In this document: positions 34,130-45,609 of the stretch, piece after piece
How the letters are laid out: the number at the start of each line of letters is the position of its first letter
Position numbering within the stretch: position 1 is the first letter of the stretch
Source of the DNA: Symsagittifera roscoffensis
Lineage: Eukaryota; Xenacoelomorpha; Acoela; Convolutidae
Assembly (NCBI RefSeq): GCF_963678635.1
Contig: NC_087071.1
Coordinates: 19,405,613 to 19,469,612, forward strand
DNA length: 64,000 nucleotides
Direction of reading: 5' to 3'
The notes under the pieces: model-generated
Seen by the model: only the letters and a program-made list of their open reading frames with translations
What the model was told of the DNA's origin: nothing
Databases searched by the model: none
Translations under genes and position numbers: made by a program

Positions 34130-36185
34130 GTTAGTCAGTCGTGGGCTATACTGACTTCCAGTACCCGTTTTTGCTTGTTTTGACCGGTCTTTGAATTTTT
34201 TTCGTGATGACCGCCATGCTAGTTGACTATCCTTATATGGGACCATGCCTTGAACTCTATGTATATTGCAGCTAGGATGATACAACTTCGAGGTTAAGCG
34301 TAGATTACACCAGTATTCATGATGTTAGCATCATGAGCACAGTTAAAATAGGTTTAGTCAGGTTTTTTAGTCAATTTTTGTTGTTACAGGTCTTTTTTTT
34401 AATGAGTATACATCAGTTTTTTAGGAAAAACTTTTCGTAGAATTGACTGATTTCAATGGGAGTAATATCATTAGTTCGGTCTTGAGCAGGGCTTTCTCCT
34501 AGTACCCGAGTTTATTTTTTTGGAAAGTATTTAGGAAAAAGATAAGCTTATTTATTAGAGAAACGTTAAAACCAGTTGAATGGCTCGATAAAAGATGTAT
34601 TATTCATTGTAAATTGAAGCTAGGATGATAAAACTCTGAGGTTAAGCGTAAATTACAACATTATTGATGATGTTATTATCACATTTACTGTTAAAATGTT
34701 TTCAATCATTTTTTTTTTGGTCATTTTTTGTTGTTACAGGATTTTTTTTTTGATGAGTAAACATCAGTTTTTTAAGAGAACTCCTCATAGAGATGACGGA
34801 ATCAAGTGGGAGGGTATCATTAGTTCGGTCTTGAGAAGGGCTTTCTCCTAGTACCCGAGTTTGTTTGTTTTGTTAAGTATTTAGGAAAAATATATGCATA
34901 TTTATTAGAGAAACGTTAAAACCAGTTGAAGGGCTCGATAAAAGATGTGATAACTCATTGTATATTGAAGCTAAGATGATAAAACTTTGAGTTTAAGCGT
35001 AAATTACAACATTATTGATGATGTTTTTATCAGATTTACTGTTAAAGTGTTTTCAGTCACTTTTTTGGTCATTTTTTGTTAGTCCTTTTTATTGTTACAG
35101 GACTTTTTTTTTAATTAGTACACATCAGTTTTTTTAAGAGAACTCCTCATAGAGATGACGGAATCAAGTGGGAGGGTATCATTAGTTCGATCTTGAGCAG
35201 GGCTTTCTCTTAGTACCCGAGTTTGTTTGTTTTGTTAAGTGTTTAGGAAAAATATGCATATTTATTAGAGAAACGTTAAAACCAGTTGAAGGGCTCGATA
35301 AAAGATGTGATAACTCATTGTATATTGAAGCTAAGATGATAAAACTTTGAGTTTAAGCGTAAATTACAACATTATTGATGATGTTTTTATCAGATTTACT
35401 GTTAAAAAGTTTTCAGTCATTTTTTTGGTCTTTTTTTGTTAGTCCTTTTTGTTGTTACAGGACTTTTTTTTTAATGAGTACACATCCGTTTTTTAGGAAG
35501 AACTTTTCGTAGAGATGACGGATTTAAGTGGGAGGGGTGTCATTAGTTCGGTATTGAGCAGGGCTTTCTCCTAGTACCCGAGTTTGTTTGTTTTGGTAAG
35601 TATTTAGGAAAAATATAGGCATATTTATTAGAGAAACGTTAAAACCAGTTGAAGGGCTCGATAAAAGATGTGATAACTCCTTGTATTTTGAAGCTAGGAT
35701 GGTAAAACTTTGGGCTTAAGCGTAGAACACAACATTGTTTATGATATTATAATCAGGAGTAGGGTCAAAATAGAGTGAGTCAGGTTTTTTAGTCAATTTT
35801 TGTTGTTACAGGTCTTTTTTTTAATGGGTTACACATCAGTCTTTTCAGAACAACTCGTTGAAAAATTGATGGAGTCAAGTAGAAGTGGTATCATCCATTC
35901 GTTCTTGAAAAAGCTTTCTCGCAATACCCCATTTTGCTTGATTTGATGAGTATACAGAAAAATTTATTACAGATTTGTTAGAGAAACTTTAATAATAGTT
36001 GAAGAGCTCGATAACAGATTTGATAACTCAATGTGCATTGGAGATAGGATGATAAAACTTTGATATTAAGCGTAAAATTTGACAGTATTGATGTTGTTGT
36101 TATCCGCTATGCTGTTAAAATAGTTTAAGTCAGTTGTTTTTGTCAATTTTAGATGTTACGGGTCTGGTTTTTTTAAATAACTCTA
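34130..36185 (+). repeat. sat-2: a second tandem satellite of about 341-362 bp
   Basis: About six units. The landmark GTACCCG falls at 34,161, 34,502, 34,851, 35,213 and 35,574, with a degenerate AATACCCC near 35,923, giving periods of 341, 349, 362, 361 and about 350 bp. Other landmarks are GAAGCTAGGATGATAAAACT, TTAAGCGTAAATTACAACAT, TTTTTGTTGTTACAGG, AGAGATGACGGAATCAAGTG, AGAGAAACGTTAAAACCAGT and GGGCTCGATAAAAGATGTGA. The central units are most alike; the first and last are degenerate, the usual picture of decaying array edges. I see no convincing sequence similarity to sat-1 despite the similar period and a similar pyrimidine-rich tract ending ACAGG. No gene is visible. Confidence 0.9.
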
Positions 36186-36244
36186 CATCTAATTTCATAA
36201 GTATCTCTTAGTACAATTGATGAATTCAATTGGGAGTATCACCA

Positions 36245-36360
36245 TTCGGATGATACTTGTTTTGAATGTTGTTGCTGCTGTTGTTGTCGTCGTTGGTGCT
36301 GTAGTTGTTGTTGCTGTTGCTTCATTGTTGCTTTTGTTGTTGTTCTGAAATGTGGTTTTC
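36245..36360 (+). repeat. imperfect GTT/GCT trinucleotide tract at the sat-2/sat-1 junction
   Basis: A run of GTTGTTGCTGCTGTTGTTGT-like triplets with GTC and GTA variants, ending TTGTTGTTGTTCTGAAATGT. Sat-1 starts about 12 bp later. The minus strand reads as a threonine- and asparagine-rich frame only because of the triplet composition. Confidence 0.85.
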
Positions 36361-36593
36361 ATTTTTTCTTTTGCTTCTTCAGTTTTGACATCTTTGAAAT
36401 ACGCAGCGCTGCTTTTTTGGTTTGTTAATGCATTGTGGGTATGCTGACTGTTCATGGGACTTCTGGGTTTTGGATTTCGGTATTTATGTTTCTGAAATAT
36501 GTCTTTTTTTGTGTTCATCCTTGATGCGATTTTTTGTGGTATAATGTTTTTTCATTTTTGAGGAAAGTGTGTGGCTAGTTAAGAAATCTTGAT

Positions 36594-39500
36594 GTGTTCA
36601 TTTTTGTTCCATTCCTCAATTCTACTGGCTTAGCGATCGTTGCAGAAGTGGATTTGAGCTGTGGTGATTTTCTGTCCGAAAAAAGTTGTCGTTACAAATT
36701 GGTAGTTTCCACTAGCTTCTGGTCTCGGCTACTGAATGTTTCTTCAGTTTTGACAATCAAAAAATACAGCGACAATTTTTTTCGATTGTTAATGTGTCAA
36801 AGTGTTGTGGGTATGCTGACGGTTCATGTGAGTCTTGAGTTTTTGATTTTGGTCTTTATGTTTCTGAAAGATGTCTTTTTTTGTGTTCGTTCTTGATGCG
36901 ATCGTTTGTGGTACAAATTTTTTAATTTTTCAGGACACTGTGTGGCTAGTTAAGTCATCTTGATGTGTTCATCAGTGTTCCATTCATCAATTCTACTAGG
37001 TTAGCGATCGTTGCAGAAGAGGATTTGCGCTGTAGTGTTTTTTGTTCTGTAGGAAAGTTGTCACAAATTGGTAGTTTCCACTAGCTTCTGGTCTTGGCTA
37101 CTGAATGTTTCCTCAGTTTTGACATCTTTGAAATCCACAGCGACTTCTTTTTGGATTGTTAATGTGTTGTGGGTTTGCTGACAGTTAATGGGAGTACTAG
37201 GTTTTTGATTTTGTTCTTTATGTTTCTGAAAGATGTCATTTTTTGTGTTCATCCTTGATGCGATTTTTTGTGGTACAAATTTTTTCATTTTCCAGGACGG
37301 TGTGTGGCTAGTTTAGAAATCTTGATGTGTTCATTGTTGTTCCATTGGTCAATTCGACTGGGTTAGCGATCTTTGCAGAAGCGAATTGCGCTGCGGCGAT
37401 TTTTTGTCCGAAAAAAGTTGTCACAAATTGGTAGTTTCCACAAGCTTCTGGTCTTGGCTACTGAATGTTTCTTCAGTTTGACATCTTTGAAATACACAGC
37501 GACAATTTTTTGGTTGGTAAATGAGTTGTGGGTATGCTGAAGGTTCATAAGAGTACAAATTTTTTGATTTTGTTCTTCGTATTTCTGAAAAGTGTCTTTT
37601 TTATGTTCAGCCTTGATGTGATTTTTTGTGGTACAAATTTTTTTCATTTTTGAGGACAGTGTGTGGCTAGTTAAAAATCTTGATGTGTTCATTTTTTTCT
37701 ATTCCTCAATTCTACTAGCTTAGCGATCGTTGCAGAAGTGGATTTGCGCAGTGGTGATTTTTTGTCCGAAAAAAGTTGTCGTCACAAATTGGTAGTTTCC
37801 ACTAGCTTCTGGTCTTGGTTACTGAATGCTTCTTCAGTTTTGACATCTTTGAAATACGCAGCGCTGCTTTTTTTGGTTTGTTAATGCGTTGTGGGTTTGC
37901 TGAATGTTTATGGGGTTTTTGAATTTTGGTATTTATCTGTCTGAAATATGTCTTTTTTTATGTTCATCCTTGATGCGATTTTTTGTGGTACAATGTTTTT
38001 TCATTTTTGAGGAAAGTGTGTGGCTAGTTAAGAAATCTTGATGTGTTCATTTTTGTTCCATTCCTCAATTCTACTGGCTTAGCGATCGTTGCAGAAGTGG
38101 ATTTGAGCTGTGGTGATTTTCTGTCCGAAAAAAGTTGTCGTTACAAATTGGTAGTTTCCACAAGCTTCTGGTCTTGGCTACTGAATGTTTCTTCAGTTTT
38201 GACATCTTTGAAATATACAGCGACGCATTTTTTGGGTTGTTAATGAGTTGTGGGTATGCTGAAGCTTCATGGGAGTACTAAGTTTTTGATTTTGTTCTGT
38301 ATGTTTCTGAAAGATGTCATTTTTTGTGTTCATCCTTGTCGCGATTTTTTGTGGTACAAATTTTTTCATTTTCCAGGACGGTGTGTGGCTAGTTTAGAAA
38401 TCTTGATGTGTTCATTGTTGTTCCATTCGTCAATTCGACTGGGTTAGCGATCTTTGCAGAAGCGAATTGCGCTGCGGTGATTTTTTGTCCGAAAAAAGTT
38501 GTCACAAATTGGTAGTTTCCACAAGCTTCTGGTCTTGGCTACTGAATGTTTCTTCAGTTTGACATCTTTGAAATACACAGCGACAATTTTTTGGGTGGTT
38601 AATGAGTTGTGGGTATGCTGAATGTTCATGGGAGTACAATTTTTTTGATTTTGTTCTTTGTATTTCTGAAAAGTGTCTTTTTTATGTTCAGCCTTGATGT
38701 GATTTTTTGTGGTACAAATTTTTTTCATTTTTGACAGTGTGTGGCTAGTTAAGAAATCGTGATGTGTTCGTTTTTTTCCATTCCTCAATTCTACTAGCTT
38801 AGCGATCGTTGCAGAAGTGGATTTGCGCAATGGTGATTTTTTGTCCGAAAAAAGTTGTCACAAATTGGTAGTTTCCACTAGCTTCTGGTCTCGGCTACTG
38901 AATGTTTCTTCAGTTTTGACATCTTTGAAATATACAGCGACGCATTTTTTGGGTTGTTAATGAGTTGTGGGTATGCTGAAGCTTCATGGCAGTACTAAGT
39001 TTTTGATTTTGTTCTGTATGTTTCTGAAAGATGTCATTTTTTGTGTTCATCCTTGTCGCGATTTTTTGTGGTACAAATTTTTTCATTTTCCAGGACGGTG
39101 TGTGGCTAATTTAGAAATCTTGATGTGTTCATTGTTGTTCCATTCGTCAATTCGACTGGGTTAGCGATCTTTGCAGAAGCGAATTGCGCTGCGGTGATTT
39201 TTTGTCCGAAAAAAGTTGTCACAAATTGGTAGTTTCCACAAGCTTCTGGTCTTGGCTACTGAATGTTTCTTCATTCAGTTTGACATCTTTGAAATACACA
39301 GCGACGATTTTTTGGGTGGTTAATGAGTTGTGGGTATGCTGAATGTTCATGTGAGTACAATTTTTTTGATTTTGTTCTTTGTATTTCTGAAAAGTGTCTT
39401 TTTTATGTTCAGCCTTGATGTGATTTTTTGTGGTACAAATTTTTTTCATTTTTGAGGACAGTGTGTGGCTAGTTAAGAAATCTTGATGTGTTCATTTTTT

Positions 39501-40560
39501 TCCATTCCTCAATTCTACTAGCTTAGCGATCGTTGCAGAAGTGGATTTGCGCAGTGGTGATTTTTTGTCCGAAAAAAGTTGTCGTTACAAATTGCTAGTT
39601 TCCACCAGCTTCTGGTCTCGGCTACTGAATGTTTTGACAACCAAAAAATACAGCGACAGTTTTTTTGGGTTGTTAAGGCGTTGCGGGTATGATGACGGTA
39701 CATGGAAGTATTAGGTATTTGATTTTGGTTTTTATGTTTCTGAAAGATGTCTTTTTTGTGTTCGTTCTTGATGCGATCTTTTGTGGTACAAATTTTTTCA
39801 TTTTTCAGGACAGTGTGGCTAGTTAAGTCATCTTGATGTGTTCATTGTTGTTCCATTCATCAGTTCTCCTGGGTTAGCGACCGTTGCAGAAGCGGATTTG
39901 CTCTATGATATTTTTTGTCCGAAAAAAGTTGTCGTCACAAATTGGTAGCTTCCACTAGCTTCTGGTCTTGGTTACTGAATGCTTCTTCAATTTTGACATC
40001 TTTGAAATACGCAGCGCTGCTTTTTTGGTTTGTTAATGCTTTGTGGGTTTGCTGATTGTTTATGGGGTTTTTGAATTTTGGTTTTTATGTGTCTGAAACA
40101 TGTCTTTTTTTATGTTCATCCTTGATGCGATTTTTTGTGGTACAATGTTTTTTCATTTTTGAGGACAGTGTGTGGCTAGTTAAGAAATCTTGATGTGTTC
40201 ATTTTTGTTCCATTCCTCAATTCTACTGGCTTAGCGATCGTTGCAGAAATGGATTTGAGCTGTGGTGATTTTCTGTCCAAAAAAATTGTCGTTACAAATT
40301 GGTAGTTTCCACTAGCTTCTGGTCTTGGCTACTGAATTTTTCTTCAGTTTTGTTATCTTTGTAATACACAGCGACAATTTTTTTGGGTTGTTAATGCGTT
40401 TTGGGTTTGCTGACAGTGCATGGCAATACTAAGTTTTGGATTTTGGTCTGTTTCTGAAAAGTGTCATTTTTTGTGTTTATCCTTGATGCGATCTTTTGTG
40501 GTACAATTTTTTGAGGACCTTATGTGGCTAGTTAAGTCATCTTGATGTGTTCATTGTTGT
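36594..40560 (+). repeat. A-only zone with mosaic higher-order repeats
   Basis: Individual monomers recur at irregular multiples of the period. The unit with GTGGATTTGAGCTGTGGTGA recurs at 36,594, 38,043 and about 40,192 (offsets 1,449 and 2,149). The unit with CGATCTTTGCAGAAGCGAAT recurs near 37,319, 38,400 and 39,117 (offsets 1,081 and 717). Different monomers having different recurrence intervals indicates repeated unequal exchange rather than a single duplication. Confidence 0.75.
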
Positions 40561-40613
40561 TCCATTCATCAGTTCTACTAGGTTAGCGATCGATGCAGAA
40601 GCGAATATGCGCT

Positions 40614-43111
40614 GTGGTGATTTTTGTCCGAAAAAAGTTGTCGTCAAAGTACTGGCAGTTTTTCTTTCTTTTTGATCTTGACTACCAGACATTCCTTGTT
40701 TTCATAAATTTGAAAGACAGAGCTGCCTTTTTTGGGTTGATAATGCATTTGTTTACTTGTTGATGTTACCTGGCAGTGCTTAATAATTGTTTTCTGTATT
40801 TTTTCTGTGGAATCATGTCTTTTTATAAGTATCAGTGACGCGGATTTTCTCGGTAAAAGTTTTTCCCTTTTTGATCACAGCGTCTGGCTGATATTATCAT
40901 TTAGATGTGCTCATTTTTGTTCATTTATTCAGTTCTACTGGGGTAGTGGTCATTGCACTAGCGAATTTGAGCTGGAGTGTTTTTGTCTCAATAAAGTTAT
41001 CACAAATTGGTAGTTAACACTAGCTTCTGGTCTTGGCTACTGAATGTTTCTTCTGTTTTGACATCTTTGAAATACACAGCGACGCTTTTTTTGGGTTGTT
41101 AATGCGTTTTGGGTATGCTGATGGTACATGGTAGTTTTAAGTATTTCATTTTGGTCTTTATGTTTCTGAAAGATGTCTTTTTTGTGTTCTTTCTTGATGC
41201 GATCTTTTGTGGTACAATTTTTTTTTCATTTTTCAGGACACTGTGTGGCTAGTTAAGTCATCTTGATGTGTTCATTGTTGTTCCATTCATCAGTTATTCT
41301 GGGTTAGCGATCGTTGCAGAAGCGGATTTGCTCAATGATAATTTTTTGTCCGAAAAAAGTTGTCGTCACAAATTGGTAGTTTCCACTAGCTTCTGGTCTT
41401 GGTTACTGAATGCTTCTTCAGTTTTGACATCTTTGAAACACGCAGCGCTGCTTTTTTGGTTTGTTAATGCGTTGTGGGTTTGCTGACTGTTTATGGGACT
41501 TTTGTATTTATGCGTCTGAAACATGTCTTTTTTTATGTTGATCCTTGATGCGATTTTTTGTGGTACAATGTTTTTTCATTTTTGAGGACAGTGTGTGGCT
41601 AGTTAAGAAATCTTGATGTGTTCATTTTTGTTCCATTCCTCAATTCTACTGGCTTAGCGATCGTTGCAGAGGTGCATTTGCGCAGTGGTGATTTTTTTTC
41701 CGAAAAAAGTTGTCGTTACAAATTGGTAGTTTCCACTAGCTTCTGGTCTTGGCTACTGAATTTTTCTTCAGTTTTGTTATCTTTGTAAAACACAGCGACA
41801 ATTTTTTTGGTTGTTAATGCGTTGTGGGTTTGCTGACAGTTCATGGCAGTACTAAGTTTTTGATTATGGTCTGTTTTTGAAATATGTCATTTTTTGTGTT
41901 TATCCTTGATGCGATCTTTTGTGGTACAATTTTTCGAGGACCTTATGTGGCTAGTTAAGCCATCTTGTTGTGTTCATTGTTGTTCCATTCATCAGTTCTA
42001 CTGGGTTTGCGATCGATGCAGAAGCGAATATGCGATGTGGTGATTTTTTGTCCGAAAAAAGTTGTCGTCAAAGTACTGGCAATTTTTCTTTCTTTTTGGT
42101 CTTGACTACCAGATATTCCTTGTTTTCATAAATTTGAAAGACAGAGCTGCCTTTTTGGGGTTGATAATGCATTTTTTTTACTTGTTGATGTTACCTGGGA
42201 GTGCTTAGTAATTGTTTTCTGTTTTTTTCTGTGGAATCATGTCTTTTTATGTGTCTATCAGTGACGCGGATTTTCTCGGTAAAAGTTTTTCCCTTTTTGA
42301 TCACAGCGTCTGGCTGATATTATCATTTAGATGTGCTAATTTTTGTTCATTTATTCAGTTCTACTGGGGTAGTGGTCATTGCACTAGCGAATTTGAGCTG
42401 GAGTGTTTTTGTCTCAATAAAGTTATCACAAATTGGGAGTTAACACTAGCTTCTGGTCTTGGCTACTGAATGTTTCTTCAGTTTTGACATCTTTGAAATA
42501 CACAGCGACGCTTTTTTTGGGTTGCTAATGCGTTGTGGGTATGCTGACGGTACATGGTAGTTTTAAGTATTTCATTTTGGTCTTTATGTTTCTGAAAGAT
42601 GTCTTTTTTGTGTTCGTTCTTGATGCGATCTTTTGTGGTACAATTTTTTTTTTCATTTTTCAGGACACTGTGTGGCTAGTTAAGTCATCTTGATGTGTTC
42701 ATTGTTGTTCCATTCATCAGTTCTTCTGGGTTAGCGAGCGTTGCAGAAGCGTATTTGCTCAATGATAATTTTTTGTCCGAAAAAAGTTGTCGTCACAAAT
42801 TGGTAGTTTCCACTAGCTTCTGGTCTTGGTTACTGAATGCTTCTTCAGTTTTGACATCTTTGAAACACGCAGCGCTCCTTTTTTGGTTTGTTAATGCGTT
42901 GTGGGTTTGCTGACTGTTTATGGGACTTTTGTATTTATGCGTCTGAAACATGTCTTTTTTTATGTTCATCCTTCATGCGATTTTTTGTGGTACAATGTTT
43001 TTTCATTTTTGAGGACAGTGTGTGGCTAGTTAAGAAATCTTGATGTGTTCATTTTTGTTCCATTCCTCAATTCTACTGGCTTAGCGATCGTTGCAGAAGT
43101 GGATTTGCGCA
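40614..43111 (+). repeat. 2,498-bp tandem duplication, copy 1 (seven monomers)
   Basis: Every landmark in this stretch recurs exactly 2,498 bp later, including rare variants such as GGTACATGGTAGTTTTAAG. The two copies look almost identical. The unit spans five A-type and two B-type monomers. Confidence 0.9.
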
Positions 43112-45609
43112 GTGGTGATTTTTGTCCGAAAAAAGTTGTCGTCAAAGTACTGGCAGTTTTTCTTTCTTTTTGATCTTGACTACCAGACATTCCTTGTTTT
43201 CATAAATTTGAAAGACAGAGCTGCCTTTTTTGGGTTGATAATGCATTTGTTTACTTGTTGATGTTACCTGGCAGTGCTTAATAATTGTTTTCTGTATTTT
43301 TTCTGTGGAATCATGTCTTTTTATAAGTATCAGTGACGCGGATTTTCTCGGTAAAAGTTTTTCCCTTTTTGATCACAGCGTCTGGCTGATATTATCATTT
43401 AGATGTGCTCATTTTTGTTCATTTATTCAGTTCTACTGGGGTAGTGGTCATTGCACTAGCGAATTTGAGCTGGAGTGTTTTTGTCTCAATAAAGTTATCA
43501 CAAATTGGTAGTTAACACTAGCTTCTGGTCTTGGCTACTGAATGTTTCTTCTGTTTTGACATCTTTGAAATACACAGCGACGCTTTTTTTGGGTTGTTAA
43601 TGCGTTTTGGGTATGCTGATGGTACATGGTAGTTTTAAGTATTTCATTTTGGTCTTTATGTTTCTGAAAGATGTCTTTTTTGTGTTCTTTCTTGATGCGA
43701 TCTTTTGTGGTACAATTTTTTTTTCATTTTTCAGGACACTGTGTGGCTAGTTAAGTCATCTTGATGTGTTCATTGTTGTTCCATTCATCAGTTATTCTGG
43801 GTTAGCGATCGTTGCAGAAGCGGATTTGCTCAATGATAATTTTTTGTCCGAAAAAAGTTGTCGTCACAAATTGGTAGTTTCCACTAGCTTCTGGTCTTGG
43901 TTACTGAATGCTTCTTCAGTTTTGACATCTTTGAAACACGCAGCGCTGCTTTTTTGGTTTGTTAATGCGTTGTGGGTTTGCTGACTGTTTATGGGACTTT
44001 TGTATTTATGCGTCTGAAACATGTCTTTTTTTATGTTGATCCTTGATGCGATTTTTTGTGGTACAATGTTTTTTCATTTTTGAGGACAGTGTGTGGCTAG
44101 TTAAGAAATCTTGATGTGTTCATTTTTGTTCCATTCCTCAATTCTACTGGCTTAGCGATCGTTGCAGAGGTGCATTTGCGCAGTGGTGATTTTTTTTCCG
44201 AAAAAAGTTGTCGTTACAAATTGGTAGTTTCCACTAGCTTCTGGTCTTGGCTACTGAATTTTTCTTCAGTTTTGTTATCTTTGTAAAACACAGCGACAAT
44301 TTTTTTGGTTGTTAATGCGTTGTGGGTTTGCTGACAGTTCATGGCAGTACTAAGTTTTTGATTATGGTCTGTTTTTGAAATATGTCATTTTTTGTGTTTA
44401 TCCTTGATGCGATCTTTTGTGGTACAATTTTTCGAGGACCTTATGTGGCTAGTTAAGCCATCTTGTTGTGTTCATTGTTGTTCCATTCATCAGTTCTACT
44501 GGGTTTGCGATCGATGCAGAAGCGAATATGCGATGTGGTGATTTTTTGTCCGAAAAAAGTTGTCGTCAAAGTACTGGCAATTTTTCTTTCTTTTTGGTCT
44601 TGACTACCAGATATTCCTTGTTTTCATAAATTTGAAAGACAGAGCTGCCTTTTTGGGGTTGATAATGCATTTTTTTTACTTGTTGATGTTACCTGGGAGT
44701 GCTTAGTAATTGTTTTCTGTTTTTTTCTGTGGAATCATGTCTTTTTATGTGTCTATCAGTGACGCGGATTTTCTCGGTAAAAGTTTTTCCCTTTTTGATC
44801 ACAGCGTCTGGCTGATATTATCATTTAGATGTGCTAATTTTTGTTCATTTATTCAGTTCTACTGGGGTAGTGGTCATTGCACTAGCGAATTTGAGCTGGA
44901 GTGTTTTTGTCTCAATAAAGTTATCACAAATTGGGAGTTAACACTAGCTTCTGGTCTTGGCTACTGAATGTTTCTTCAGTTTTGACATCTTTGAAATACA
45001 CAGCGACGCTTTTTTTGGGTTGCTAATGCGTTGTGGGTATGCTGACGGTACATGGTAGTTTTAAGTATTTCATTTTGGTCTTTATGTTTCTGAAAGATGT
45101 CTTTTTTGTGTTCGTTCTTGATGCGATCTTTTGTGGTACAATTTTTTTTTTCATTTTTCAGGACACTGTGTGGCTAGTTAAGTCATCTTGATGTGTTCAT
45201 TGTTGTTCCATTCATCAGTTCTTCTGGGTTAGCGATCGTTGCAGAAGCGTATTTGCTCAATGATAATTTTTTGTCCGAAAAAAGTTGTCGTCACAAATTG
45301 GTAGTTTCCACTAGCTTCTGGTCTTGGTTACTGAATGCTTCTTCAGTTTTGACATCTTTGAAACACGCAGCGCTGCTTTTTTGGTTTGTTAATGCGTTGT
45401 GGGTTTGCTGACTGTTTATGGGACTTTTGTATTTATGCGTCTGAAACATGTCTTTTTTTATGTTCATCCTTCATGCGATTTTTTGTGGTACAATGTTTTT
45501 TCATTTTTGAGGACAGTGTGTGGCTAGTTAAGAAATCTTGATGTGTTCATTTTTGTTCCATTCCTCAATTCTACTGGCTTAGCGATCGTTGCAGAAGTGG
45601 ATTTGCGCA
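43112..45609 (+). repeat. 2,498-bp tandem duplication, copy 2
   Basis: Second copy, directly adjoining the first. A few single-base differences are visible, for example GCGAGCGTTGCAG near 42,734 against GCGATCGTTGCAG near 45,232. Its last 0.7 kb is also part of the 6.13-kb duplication that follows, so the two duplications overlap. Confidence 0.9.

Noticed and set aside
34250-36100. Sat-2 as a diverged stretch of sat-1
   Set aside because: Apart from the period and a T-rich tract ending in an AG, I could not align landmarks of the two consensus units by eye. A profile search could overturn this.
36195-36518. Minus-strand frame of 107 codons rich in threonine and asparagine
   Set aside because: It is the GTT/GCT triplet tract read in one frame and fused to the first part of a satellite monomer.
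38444-38830. Minus-strand open frame of 128 codons, the longest in the window, and similar lysine/glutamine-rich frames elsewhere
   Set aside because: It spans more than one complete satellite monomer, reappears with breaks in sister monomers, has the composition expected of the A-rich complement of a T-rich repeat, and shows no domain I recognise.
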